From NCBI GenBank assembly GCA_033557835.1, contig JAWQRO010000462.1, positions 1 through 38,556 on the forward strand: a DNA stretch of 38,556 nt, read 5' to 3'. This DNA is from Helochares maculicollis. Its lineage: Eukaryota; Arthropoda; Insecta; Coleoptera; Hydrophilidae. Below the pieces are notes generated by a model. That model was not told the origin of the DNA. It saw nothing but the letters and a program-made list of their open reading frames with translations, and did not search any database. Below, in pieces: positions 11,140 through 22,989 of the stretch. The position numbers and the translations under genes were made by a program. Position 1 is the first letter of the stretch; the number at the start of each line of letters is the position of its first letter.

Positions 11140-11830
11140 GAAAATAAAATTGTCGAAGATTTATCATGCTATCCCTAGATGTGACTTCGTTATTTACCAA
11201 CATCCCACTAGAATTGGTAAATGAAGCAGTTAAGAAATTTTCGAAGGACCGATCTCACTCAACAAGAATTAATAAGAGTCGTAAATCTAACCCCACCTTC
11301 AACTATGTTCTTATTTTAAAAAACTACTACCAACAAACCTTTGGCCGGACAATGGCATCACCAACTTCTACAACCACTGCAAACTTAATAATAGAGTATT
11401 TAGAAGACGACTGTATAAAAACTTTGTCACACAAATCATTCTTCTACTTCAGCCACGTCGATGGCATGCTCTTAACATACCTAAAAAACAAAATCGACGA
11501 ACTTTTATCCGTCTGTAACGAATTTATCATCTTAAATTCACGAGTGAGTTAGAAGATAATAATAGCATTCCTTTTTCAGGCGCGAATATCATAAAAAAAC
11601 AAAGACAACACTATCACAACAGATTGGTACTAGAAACCAACACACATATAGCTTACATTACAACTCCAATCAACAAGAAACAGTAAAGAAAAATATTATT
11701 AAAAAGCAAATCTCTGATTAGAAATTCTGCAACAATAACAAGGAAAAAATAAAATCGGCGTTCATAGAAAAATGTTTAGCCAAACATAATGATCGAGAAT
11801 CTAACAAAAGAAACGTATATATCCCAGGTG
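11140..11830 (+). pseudogene. Penelope-like retroelement reverse transcriptase relic
   Basis: A fragment of the reverse transcriptase of a Penelope-like element (PLE), which copies its RNA into the genome. The open part (11166-11552) begins with MLSLDVTSLFTNIP, matching the S-x-D-V-x-S-L-F-T-N-I-P motif typical of PLE and related transcriptases. FGRTMASPTSTTTANLI corresponds to the F-G-x-x-M-G-S-P block with Gly changed to Ala. The Y-V-D-D catalytic motif has become HVDG. The reading then changes frame at about 11540 (ELEDNNSIPF), returns at about 11604 (DNTITTDWY followed by a TAG, then KPTHI), and shifts again at about 11653 (LHYNSNQQETVKKN to KEKIKSAFIEKC). These are the usual PLE segments downstream of the active site. 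The N-terminal half and any GIY-YIG endonuclease are not seen. It is inactive. An origin from another retroelement with the same motif is possible but less likely. Confidence 0.72.
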
Positions 11831-11899
11831 CCGAAGTTTAAAATGTCGTTGTTTTCATGAAAAATACGCAATTAATTAAGAACAATGGTCAAACATTTT

Positions 11900-12725
11900 T
11901 TATATAAAATATTGGCTCTTGCTTTTTACACATTTTACCCATCTCTCGGGCAATTTAAGGGTACCATTCCAAAAGAAACTTTCAACTTTTATCGATATCC
12001 ATTCATCGAGCAATTTTTGTACATGCTCGAGTCTTCAAGTGTTGCTCAACCAGTGCGTGTCCCATCGATGAGAAGAGATGATAAAGAGAAGGCGCCAGGT
12101 CTGGTGAATCCGGCGGGTGGGTTGGAATTCCCAACCAAGCAATGAAATCGTTTCTTTGGCCACTTTGGTTGAATGTGTAGTAGCGTTGTCATACTGCAGA
12201 ATGACTTTGCCGTGCCTTCGAGCCTACTCTGAACGATTTTAGATCAATGCGTTGTTCAAATTTATCATTTGTTGTCGGTAGCGGACGGTATTAACTGTTT
12301 CGCCGGGTTCGAGAAGCTAGTAGTACACTATTCCCTTCTGATCCCACCACACACACACACAGCATTGTCTTCCTCCGAAAACGATCCGGTTTTGTACTCG
12401 ATTTTTCATTCCCAATTACAACCTGATAAAAAAAACTCTTTCTTTTGTAGCGTAAATGCAGCATTTCGCACACAGTTTTTCGTCGCTCCATCTGTCGTTC
12501 GTTCAGTTTGTGTGAAACCCAAGCTTATAACTCGTCGTCTTCAAACTTTTTTGGTCGATTTTCACGTTCTTTGTCAATAACATTGAAATCGCCACTTGTG
12601 AAACGTTGAAACAAGCGTTCACAAGTCTAAACAGTTGGAGCAAGGTCGCTACAAGGTCTCTACAAGAATTCGATGCCTTTTTGTTTTGAGTGAGCAAGAA
12701 AATCATTACATGCCGCAAATAATCG
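11900..12725 (-). pseudogene. mariner transposase pseudogene (copy 4), heavily decayed
   Basis: Read on the minus strand from about 12721: MRHVMIFLLTQNKKASNS (N-terminal helix region), GDFNVIDKER, RPKKFEDDEL, then a deletion joining to WVSHKLNERQMERRKTVCE, the core, YDNATTHSTKVAKETIS with the second Asp, PDSPDLAPSLYHLFSSMGHAL, and LPERWVKCVK near the C terminus, ending at a TAA at 11900-11902. These are mariner transposase blocks in the right order, spread over all three frames. The first catalytic site reads IGNEK (Asp to Asn), the third Asp is Leu (APSL), and there are several stops and frameshifts, including one after LLGWEF near 12123. The segment carrying the second DNA-binding helix is lost. 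The spacing from second to third site still fits 34 residues. No clear terminal repeats were found, so the element's outer limits are unknown. The 103-codon plus-strand frame at 12269-12580 is its shadow. Confidence 0.8.
12347..12361. repeat. short (CA)n microsatellite
   Basis: A pure CA run inside the decayed mariner copy 4. It lies in what would be the transposase core, just beside the W-W-D segment, and so is a secondary expansion after the gene died. Confidence 0.7.
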
Positions 12726-15700
12726 TTACTTTAATACGAAAAAGAACTATGATACTAACTCGTAAACAACTAAACGAATATATTGTTTTGTAATAGGCAT
12801 CCTTTAAAAAAAATGGACTCCGAAAGTTACTACTTCAATGGATTTAAATTAAATAAAAACGTCCCTTCTGATGATTTTTCTTGTTAAAATAAGGCGAAAC
12901 TGTAAAGAATTACTGTAAAAAATTACTTTTGTGCAGATGTTCTGTGTGGATTATTAGATCTTACTAGGGTAGGGGATATTTTTGGTATTTTGAACGTGAA
13001 CGTCCGATTCACGATAGGTATATACATATAAAATAAAATAGGGTTGTGATTTAATCATGATTTTTCGTCTAAGACCGGACACTGAAGACTATTTTGAAAG
13101 CAAATATAGCTAATGAGCTCTTAAACAATTATTTTTTTATGTTCGTAATCAAGCCTGGTGTATACAAGATGATAATATTGTTTTATTTTGATGAGAGACT
13201 ATCTAATTCTACGCTCTCTGAAAAAAAAATATAGGCATATCATATCATTTTTGCATTTAAAAAAATTATTGACTAGTTTTCTAATTTATAAAAACAGTAG
13301 GATGATAAGCATCCTACGTATTTAGTCTCTATTTTATTCCAGATGTTCGCCGTATGTAGAGATTTCCTTCTGCTACGCTATTTATAAAGAACCATGCCAA
13401 TTACATGTAAAACACAAAGTAAACTCCAAAAAAATTTTTATCCCCAGTAATTGGGCTACTGGAATGCTTTTATATTAACATAAAAGATTCTACCATTTAA
13501 TGTAGCTTTTCATGCAAAACTGAAACACCTTCTATAGTGTTGAAAAGGTACTTTGTACTTGTTTGTTTATTGTTTAACGTCAAATTAGCTACGCATATAT
13601 GCTTAACTTTGATTACAAATAATCGATTATCTATATTCGATTTAATTAATTCTCTTTAATATTCAATTGTTTTAGCCTAGTGTATTAATTTTGAAGCAAA
13701 CTTCACAAAAAGATTTTACGTGCATTTGTAGGATATTTTTCATAATGATCCAATTTTGTTGTGACCGAAAATAAATCATTTTAGTACTTGAAAATAGTCT
13801 TGTTGAAGCAATATTTTAATTACGGCTATAATGTGACAACATCTGAAACGAATTAATTAGAAAATTATTAACAACATAATAATAATGTCTCCTCCTTACT
13901 GAGACATTCTCGGCACGTGGATTTAATTAGAGTTATTAATTTAATTTAATATCGTTTTAATGAGCCATCCGATAAGCAAATGCCCTATATAAATTGCGGG
14001 CTGACAGATATACTCGAAAAATTGTCTTAAACCGGCTGAGCTGACGTTAATATAAGAAAATTTGATTTCAACACGATTTCAGTTAATATGAAAATAAACA
14101 TACTTCTAGGTTTTTAATCCCCCTAAAATCACTTGAGCAACACAATGTTCTAAAGGATCACAAAAGACTCTGCAGAAAGGACAAAGTATTGGAAGAATAA
14201 AGAGTAGTACAAAAAAATGAAATAAAGCGAGATCCTTGCGGCGATAAAATTTTAATTTGCTGTGAAAAGGGTAAAGTTTAATCGTTAGATGTAGGCAGTC
14301 TCTGTTATCCAGGAAGCGCCCTCGGTAATCCGCAACAAAACAACTCCCTTTTGAAACGCATTTCCCCAGGTGCTTTTCATGAAAACTCTTTTAGCTTTGG
14401 TTAATCTCGGTCGAGCTTTCAATAGACGCTTTAAAAGCCTCCAACTGCACTCTAAACTTTTTATAGTGTTTTTCCTATAAACAAATCAACCTGCCGGAGT
14501 ATTTACTTCTAGACTGCAATTTGTGCGATTAATGAAAAGCGCTTTTCTAATTGCAGGCTCTTCAGTGTGTCTGGGTCGTTTATCGCTCACGCGAGCACAA
14601 TATTTTATTAACAATAATGTGTTTATCGTGAGATAACATTAAAAATTGAAACTTTTCGGCAGCAATGAAACTGGAAATGGACCACTGCAAATTTAATGTA
14701 ACTCATAAAAATGCCATTTCTAAGAACGATAACTTCCCGGCACGTTTTCTTGAGCGGCGATTAAATTTTTTAATGTACCATTTACTGGAATGTCACAGAT
14801 ACATTAATCACAGTGAGCTGAAATAATGCAAAACTGTACAAAAACTAAATGTGCTGTACTCGTTAGCTATCAGGTAAACAACAAGCAATTTTATAGATTA
14901 TTTACTCAGAGGGAAGCAATAAGCCGATCGGTAGCCGGACAAAGACTTGTAAAAGGCATCTGAAAATGGGCAAAATGGGATTGTAGTATACATATAAAAG
15001 TTATATTCATTTTATAGAGTATTTGCTGAAGAGCCAATAAGAATGAAACAGACTGCAGGAACGATTGAAATCCTGAAAGCATTTGCAATCGATGAAATGT
15101 TCGGCCGTTTGATGTTACCAATTGGAATCATTTTTTACGTGAATAGCTTCCATTTAGAAGGATAAAGAGGCCATCTAGTCCGAACTCCATTTTCCTCGGT
15201 ACAATATTTCTATTATACTGCACACAATCAGCAACAGCTTCGTATTATTCATGCGTACCAATGGCGTCGTACAATGGATTGTAGACTGAAATTGATGAAA
15301 TCTGATATAATAAAATATATTGAAATATAATCGTTTCATAGCGCGCTTCTATTGAGTATTTGATATTTATTTGTTACGCAATGATGTGAGCTCAAGAGAA
15401 GTCATAAATGTAGGCCAGCAAATTTTATTGCGGAAAAAAAATATTAATTTGCATAAGAATGGATGCAATAGATTATTTTAATGCTTATTCATTGGCTGGT
15501 TGTGTACTTTACTAGATTTTGTAATAGAATTTCAATTCACTTTGATGTAAAAGGTTTTTCTTGTATGTATATATCTACAAACGCAAACCCTCTGTGGACA
15601 GCAATTTATTTTCATTACAATATAAAGCTGAAGTGTATCTATCTACGCATCGTTCCCGTATACGTACATATTTTCCAGGTTTGCATATCCCGCTATGCTT

Positions 15701-15839
15701 TATTTTTAGTTAAATTAAAGTGAGATTATTGAATTCTTTCTCCAGTTTTATCTAATGCTTTTTTTACTTCTTTCAAGTTACAACTAAAAAATAATATCTT
15801 GTTTTATACATTAAACATTAAACATTTTGAGAAATAAAT
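12726..15839. other. AT-rich DNA, no gene seen
   Basis: About 3.1 kb. Moderately GC-richer patches occur around 14290-14420 and 14540-14760 without any readable protein. Frames at 14906-15121 and 15481-15723 have no motif. No transposon ends recognised. Confidence 0.4.
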
Positions 15840-16560
15840 TAAAATGAAATAAGATAGGTTTATTCCTCCTTTGACTTTTTGTACTCGCACTATCTCGAAT
15901 TTGATTTAGTTTGATATACTTTTTGTCCTGAAAATTGTTTAGTATTGTGACATTTTTTCACTTTACTTCTCATTTTATTCTTGCCCAAGATTTCCATAGC
16001 GCTGTTATATTGTTGCTAAATATTCGTAATCTTTTTCTTGTTACTATACATGATTTTTGTTACTGCAATTATCATTAATTTGATCGTTTCCTTAGTTAAA
16101 ATTTCAGTTTTTTTCTGACTTGCTAAGTATAACAATGTGGTCCATAAATATCATTTCAGTTAGTCAAATATCTTCTATATCCCAAAGTTCTATTTTTAAT
16201 GGCAATATTTGATAGTTTTGCTTAGTTTATGATTTCATCTACTAGAAATGAAATATACATTTCTTTTTATTACAATTATTGTTTTATTGGCACATCTTTA
16301 TTTAAAGCTTTTCATATATATTTCTCGAAGATCAAAAGCTTCTTCTAAGTCTATCGAGCAAACCTATGTTTCATTTTATTGTTTACAAATTTTTTGGCTG
16401 CTAATTTTAGAACAAATCTTGCGTGCTTCTTTCTTTCATAAATTCACATTGAGTGAGGTGATATTTTTATTATTCGATACTGGCACTAATTTTTCCTGGA
16501 ATGTCACCACTTCCATTTTTTCTATCTCTGTTTCCATTGTTTTAAATATCGCTGATCTCT
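15840..16560 (-). pseudogene. LINE reverse transcriptase relic (LINE 1)
   Basis: The plus strand is T-rich because the coding strand is the A-rich minus strand. Read there, the motifs of a non-LTR reverse transcriptase appear in order. At about 16518-16473, NGSGDIPGKISASIE matches the N-G-K-A-P-G-x-D-x-I-P block. At 16451-16414, QCEFMKERSTQDL matches the G-F-R-K-x-R-S-T-x-D block. At 16360-16331, CSIDLEEAFD matches the F-I-D-L-E-K-A-F-D catalytic block. At about 16142-16113, DHIVILSKSE matches A-D-D-I-V-I-L-S-x-S-E with the first Asp-containing part altered. The blocks lie in different frames with several stops, so the copy is dead. Spacing between blocks fits a reverse transcriptase domain. 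The clade (RTE, CR1 or other) cannot be fixed from these fragments. Confidence 0.6.
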
Positions 16561-17540
16561 AATATTCCTTAGTATTTTTAGTGCTACAATATTTTCTATA
16601 TTTCTGTTTGTAACGATAAATTTTGTCTTGTAACCTCTCTATTTTTCTTTGCTTGTCTCATTGTAATTCTTACTAGATAGTAATTTCTTATCTCTTCGTT
16701 TTCATTTTATTTTCATAGCTTCAATTTTTCCCCGTATGCTTTGTTATGAAATTGAGTTATATAATGCCCCTCTCCCTCCTCTTCTCTTCAATTCGAGTAA
16801 ATGTATATATTTCCTATTTTTAGTTTAGTATTTTCTATCTCTAAATTGGTAAGTAAGCTAATTCTCCCTTTTTGAATAGAAAAGAATACTTCTTAGACTC
16901 TCATTTTCTACTCTGCTAATCAATCAACAAATCTTGTTTTCGTTTTGTTCAGTTTTGTACTTTTTATAATGTGCATATTTTCATTGGAATGATCAACAGC
17001 GTTATTCCGTTACTATCTGTTCATTTAATTTTTTGTTTTACTCTTCGAGAGGGATTTCTTATAACCTTGTAGTGCTACTTTTTCCCACCTCATTTGTATT
17101 CTTTTCGATCAATCATCCCAGCATAACCTTTCTCTTTTTTGAGGTCGTCTTTTCATCTTTTTTCATTGTTTATACAAACCTTTTCTTTTAGTTGTCTTAG
17201 TTTCTGTTGTTTTGCATTCCCACATTATTAGCTCTAAAGATTTATATTTCAATTTATACACTGTCTCTCTACTTTTGCACATCTTTAATGCCTGCTTTGA
17301 CATTCATAACATTTTTGGACTTCAAAGCATGTCTTTTTCGTTGCAGTTTCTGTTCAAAAGTATTCTCATTCGCACCTCTATTAATTCAAAATATATTTTA
17401 ATTTTCTCATTACTCATTCTCCTTTTTAAGCACGTCTAACTCTATCGTATGTGCTTCCTGGATCTGTATTACCTCTCTACATCCCTAATCATGTCTACTA
17501 AATTTGTGAGTAATTTCATTTTTTGTTTGTCAATATTTAT
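16561..17540 (-). mobile_element. upstream part of LINE 1 (possible ORF1/linker remains)
   Basis: The same strand asymmetry (T-rich plus strand) continues to about 17540 and stops there, suggesting one element. At about 17320-17255 the minus strand reads KCYECQSRH, a stop, then RCAKVERQC, resembling a damaged CCHC zinc knuckle of a LINE ORF1 or gag-like protein. No apurinic-endonuclease motif could be read between it and the reverse transcriptase, and the interval looks too short to hold an intact one. The small plus-strand frames here (for example 17207-17401 and 17449-17736) are composition shadows. Confidence 0.35.
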
Positions 17541-20500
17541 ATACAGCAGAGTCCGTCCTTATAATCGCAATAACATCCTGATCATGGTAAAATTATTAAG
17601 CGAAATGTTCATCGCATTGCTAAAAATCACCTCTGTCTTATTTTCAACGGCTCATGACATCATCACCATTGGCATATTACTTGCAAATAATAAAACCATG
17701 CAACAAATTGAATACAAAAGAAAACTCAATATTTAAGAACTTTAAAAGGTTCATCTCGCTACGTAACATGCCGACTAATACACAAAATTGGCTGCATGCC
17801 TTCAGCAGGCCAAATATCGTCCAATTCGTAACGATTATATATTATTCAATACAGAGACGTGTCTGCCGGATCTCTACACTTATATAACGTTCTAAACGGA
17901 AGTATCCAAATATTTTGCTTGGTATGATTAGAAATGCTTTTAAAAAGCAGCTGTGTGTTGTATTATTTTAAGTAAGAGGAGTTGTTTTCGGCAGTAACAT
18001 GGTTACCGATGTAAACTAATTTATTTTTCTTTAAGGAGTCGTTATGTAGCTGCAAATGTGCGAAAGGTACCGTCAGTATCAATCATTACCGAAAATAAGT
18101 TTAGAATGAGAACAGTGTAGCTTCTGGCGATAAGATTATCATACCTTCACTTTTATTTCATCCGTGACATTTGCAGGCTCAGTTTGTAAGACAAATAACA
18201 AAGTTTTAGATGCGTAATTTATCATTCTGGTAGCGAATCGGCGAAAAAAGTTAATTAAAACTCAAACCAATGTAAAGCAGCAATTTATAATTATGAAACT
18301 GACGCGGGAGATTAATTTAATTTATAAATTATTGTTTACAGCGAGGCAAACAGAGTGTTTTCCATTCTGCAGACATTTGACTCACAATGTTTGGTAAGTA
18401 CGGTGTGGATAATTTGACCAGCTTTTGAAAATGGCATGTCTTATGACCAACTTTCACGTTTATGTTTCGAATCGCTATGAACAAATAAATCGAATAGTCA
18501 ATAATCGGAAATATGGTCTTCGAAATCTGCATTCTTTTAACCAAATAAAAATGCTAATTTCTTCCTACCAATCTCATAACAATAACTTGACACACTTAAC
18601 ACTGCAAAAGTGTTTTTATACCGTGTCAGTTGATTTGAATAAACCGTACTACTGTAAACATAAATCAAAAGGAGAGATGATTCAATGCAAATTTACAGTA
18701 CGCTTATTGTCAAAGCCGCCGTATATGAAGATATTAACCTTCAATAATTATTGGTGAGATATATCAATAACTTATTTAAATTAGATTGTTCGTAGGACCT
18801 AGGTCATGGCTTTTATACAAGTTGCTTAACATCGAGTTTGTTTAATTATTGATTTTTTTAAATGTCACGATCCTCGTTTTGTATGTGTTACACCATTTAA
18901 TGCTTACAAGTAGGCGGAAGAAGTTAATGTCATCGCCAATACTTGCTTATCTAAAGTTTTTAATTTATTTACCGATTATTCGCTTTACACCATTTTATTG
19001 AAATGTCAGCAAGCAAGAAAAATATTTATTTGGAACATTACTGAACTTTCCAATGTTATATTTTTGTCTTATTATGTGGTTACATATTACCAAAAAATCT
19101 GAAAGATAACCACTCAACATTCCCGTATGCATTCCTCACTCTTGAGAGCATGAGCTTACTTAAGATCCTTGCAGATTAATCATGACCCAATCTAACCAAA
19201 TCTAGCCGATATATCATTAATATGAGTTGTAGCAAACCTTAGTAAATAGTATATAGAATTTGACTTTAAAAACTTGGTCCTAACAGTAAATCAAAAGCAA
19301 ATCGTCACGACTAATCTTAAAAACAAATCTTGAAAATTGTTTATAAGCAAATAAGTTGAGGACCCATTCTGATAAAAGTTGTAGTTAGCTCTCAGAAAGT
19401 TGGTATGTTTCATTAAGTGCTATTTATTTTCTACCCAAATGAAGGCAATCCTACAGTTAAATTCTAAAATATAAAATATTCTTGTATCCTGATTTGCTTG
19501 AGATTACATGATTTAACAAAGTTCATAAGTTTTAGCTTAAAAGCAAAACTTTTGACATTGTTTCATTCCATGACTTAATGAGAATGCAGGTACAGGGGCG
19601 CTAAAACTGCCTGAAATGGATTTACAGAGTTTAAAAACGTATGGATCCTTCAAAGTCTGGCTATCGTATTTTTTCATTATTCATTAATTTCATAAAAATA
19701 TCTCTAGCACATTGTACATCAATGATAACAAATTCACTTAAGAAAGTCTCCAAAGTAATCAACTTTACTTTTATTCAATCCAATCCCAATCCACCTTTCG
19801 CGTTTAATTTAATTGCAGTCCTTCCAGAGCTTCCCAGAAGCTGAAGGATTTCTAAAATAATTAATTTATAAAATAACTTAATTCCAACAATTAAAGCTCC
19901 TGTCGTAAAGAAACATCAAATTATAAAAATTTCATCTTGTAATTGTATTTTCCATCCATTAACTTTGCTTCCGGTTTCCGCAAGAAATTGTATTTCCCAT
20001 AAACTTCACTTTCATTTAATTAGTTTTATTGAAAACATTTTAGCCAAGATCTCTTTACAATTTAGTTCATTATTTATGCATCTGTCTACAAAACGACTCA
20101 ACCGCATTTATTCTCAATGTTTTAATCCTGGATGTTTCAACCCTGAACGGCTAAATAATAATCCTGGGCGATTTAATCCTTTAAGTTTCCTTAAATTCTA
20201 AATACTTCTCCCTCAAATGTTTTAAATGTTGTTTGAAAACCTATAATTGTGAAATATACTTTCGTTTATCATAACACATACTTTTGATTTAAACACAAAA
20301 AGAGAATAATTTGTAGGCTTCACGATTATTTAGGGTACATTTTATAAACTTTATATAATTCGGTCAACATTCGCTAATACAAGCAACAAGCGCCAAATCG
20401 CAATTTACTTTAAATCGTGCCAATATAAATCATTTTTAAAGAAAACCGTTGAATGGAAACAGAAAAGTGTTTCCTTGCGCTACGCTCATAAAATGGCTGT

Positions 20501-22629
20501 AAAACTAAATCGTAAACATGCTCTCTGATTTGTATTTTAAAGCGTGCATGATTGTATACACACTTAAAAACACCCTTTCGGGTTTGATCTCTAAATAACA
20601 TAAAACCGATCTTATTGTGCGGTGTTATCCTCAATAGTGATAAAACAAATTTGTCTAGCTTGGTTAACTTTCGGTTTTATGTTAATAAATTGATATTATA
20701 ATTTATCATTGAAAATGTCAAATAACTATTTATAGCTCATTCTTTCAAAAATTGTGGAAAACCGTTTAGCAATTTATTGCGCTTTATAGCCCATAAATCT
20801 AATTCTTACATTACAAAACATAGGAATCTTTAAGTGAATGTTTATCTCGTTAATAGTTTTGCTCATTATAAGCAAACTGTCGCTATCACTATTTAGCAAT
20901 AGCAATATCTGAATTATCATAATTTGCTAAGAAATCTTGAAATTTATTTGTTGTGCCTTGTAACTAATTAAAAAAGAGTCATTAAATCTTCACAGTTTAA
21001 TTTGAAATTGCTGTTTCATAGTAACTGTATTTAAATCATCTTTTTTCAGAGAACATCTGCATAAACCGAAAAATAATTTACTATTCGAAATTAAAAACTC
21101 CAGTATAATTCTTCATTTTCCTTCGCTATTGTCGCTTTACTGCGTGAAAAAGTTAATTAAAACAGCTCAATATAGCAGCTGCATTTAGTAATACGGCAAA
21201 GAAATAGTTATAAATTTCTAAATGTGGACATAAGAACAATTAATGCTGCTGCTACTGTTTGCGGATTTAGACCCTAAATTGGAGTAAATGCAAGCGCATT
21301 ATATCTGCAGTAGAGTAACCTAACAAAATTAATACTTGCAAAGTTCTAGTTTTCCCACTAGGTAATATCACACTTTGTAAAGCAAAACTTAATAATTAAA
21401 TCACCCCGAAGATTACGTGCACTAATTGATTTAAAGTCTCATTTTCTCCTCTGCGCACTAAGAAAATATGTTGTCATGATTCATGGGATTCTCAAAGCAA
21501 CTTAAAATCTATATGTTGCACAGTGAGCAGCTTTAAAAATCACAGTTGTAGTCTGAGCCATACCGGCAAATATATTTTCTAAAAGGCATGAATAAACAGT
21601 AGAGTTTTAATGAAAGTTCTTTCCGGTTTCTGGCAAACAAAAATTTATCATCTGATGTAAGTCGAATTAAAACTCTCTAATGTAGCGCACTTTGAGTACG
21701 GCAAATGGAAAATATATGCGGAATTCTTATCTGTACCGGGTATTTTTAAGAGATAAAATCCCCGTTTAAGAGAATGAGCAGAATTATCTCTTTATGATCC
21801 CCCAAGCGCAGTATCTGCCCGATAATATCAAAGGCACTTTATAGCGAACTTTGTATTCATTAGAAAATTTCATCAGCAGTTGTTAATTACAGAAGTTCCT
21901 AATGATTAAGGATAAAGCTGTTTAAAAATTGTGTCGGCTTAATTAACTTCCAAAAGTTATACACCATGCTTAAAACTTTGCGTTTAAACAAAGCAGAATT
22001 TTACTCCAGAGTTGAAAGTTCATAACAAAGAACTTTCTCATTTTTGCACGTAGAGATGCTTGTGACAAACAAATAATTATTTCTACTTGCCAATACACTG
22101 ATAATTTGATTGCATGGGCATATACCGGAAGATTGATTCGATGAAAGTATGCTGATGGCATTTTACACAATGGCGTCTTTAATTTTAAGAGAGTGAATGT
22201 TTTATCGCTAGTTGTGAATAAATATCTTGGCAATGAAAAGGGATACATTTCATTATGCCAATTGCACAATATTATCTATCAAATAGTCAACACCTCTAAG
22301 AAAGTTGTTAGTCTTCACGTTCCATCTATTGTTCCATTATGGATTGAGAACGTTATCTATGACGTAACGTAATTAACTTTGTATTCCTATTCGGAAGATC
22401 TAAACCATGTATGTGAGTCTAAACTCTGCACTACTGCTAACCATATATTAAACGGAAACGAAGTGGGCGTGCATGAATTACAAAAAGCGGAAAAGATAGC
22501 GAAATTAATTAAACTGAGCACTTGTTTAAGCGGGAATTTAAAATTATGGATGTTATAAATTAATAGCGTGTAGTCATCATTATTCATCCCGAAAAACAAA
22601 CATAAGTAGCGCAGGAGCAAATTAATCGA
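17541..22629. other. long AT-rich stretch, no gene seen
   Basis: About 5.1 kb without a recognisable gene or transposon. Small motif-free frames exist (18329-18544 minus, 18425-18757 plus, 20410-20634 minus, 21970-22269 minus). A degenerate short tandem repeat lies at about 20118-20182. Weakly similar AT-rich segments containing AATTAAAAC followed by ACGGCAAA occur near 21150 and 21663. No RNA gene was found. Confidence 0.4.
20118..20182 (+). repeat. degenerate short tandem repeat, unit about 15 bp
   Basis: Four imperfect units of the pattern TTTAATCCTGG / TTTCAACCCTGA / AATAATCCTGGG / TTTAATCCTTT. They translate as recurring F-N-P in one frame, but there is no other sign of coding. Confidence 0.5.
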
Positions 22630-22837
22630 TAGCTTAATTGAAATTTCCTGTTGAAGTGCAAACAAATATGTAACCGAGAATTATTTGCTTGAGTTACTCT
22701 TTTTTTGTTGGGGACACGGGCTGGGCAACCCGAAATTTCAATTAAATTCTTCCGAAAGACTGAGCTGCAAAATGCAAATAGATTTTTAATAGGGGTGGAC
22801 CATAGAGATATTAAAAGTAATAGGGGAAATATTGATG
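22630..22837 (+). repeat. 208 bp direct repeat B, copy 1
   Basis: Matches 28297-28504 without gaps, about 13 mismatches by eye (roughly 94 percent identity). It contains a perfect 14 bp inverted repeat (TTAATTGAAATTTC at 22634-22647 and its complement at about 22732-22745), retained in both copies, and a G+C-rich GGGCTGGGCAACCC core. No protein motif. It may be a fragment of a dispersed repeat family. Confidence 0.85.
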
Positions 22838-22989
22838 GGTGTAGGTGAAACCATTTGCGCTCAGAGCAACGTTGGGTGCAGGGAAGGGGTTGATTATGAC
22901 ATAAAAATGATTAGTATTTAATATTCTTTATTATATTCGTTTTCCTTGGTTTTGATCTTGAATCAATTACTACGCTCCTTAATATAATA
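22838..22989. other. short spacer
   Basis: Spacer between repeat B copy 1 and family A copy 2. It ends in the TA at 22988-22989 that forms the left target duplication of family A copy 2. Confidence 0.5.

Noticed and set aside
12269..12580. 103-codon plus-strand frame
   Set aside because: It is the antisense shadow of the mariner copy 4 pseudogene, whose motifs are read on the minus strand.
7138..13464. Repeated GCTACTGGAATGC near 7138 and 13452
   Set aside because: A 13-base match without flanking similarity; chance level.
16248..17736. Series of hydrophobic plus-strand frames that look like membrane proteins
   Set aside because: They are the T-rich complement of LINE coding sequence; the hydrophobicity comes from TTT/TTA/ATT codons.
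21130..21720. Weakly similar segments near 21150 and 21663 (AATTAAAAC ... ACGGCAAA), with a possible third near 18250
   Set aside because: Alignment requires several gaps and is AT-dominated; I could not extend it into a convincing repeat.
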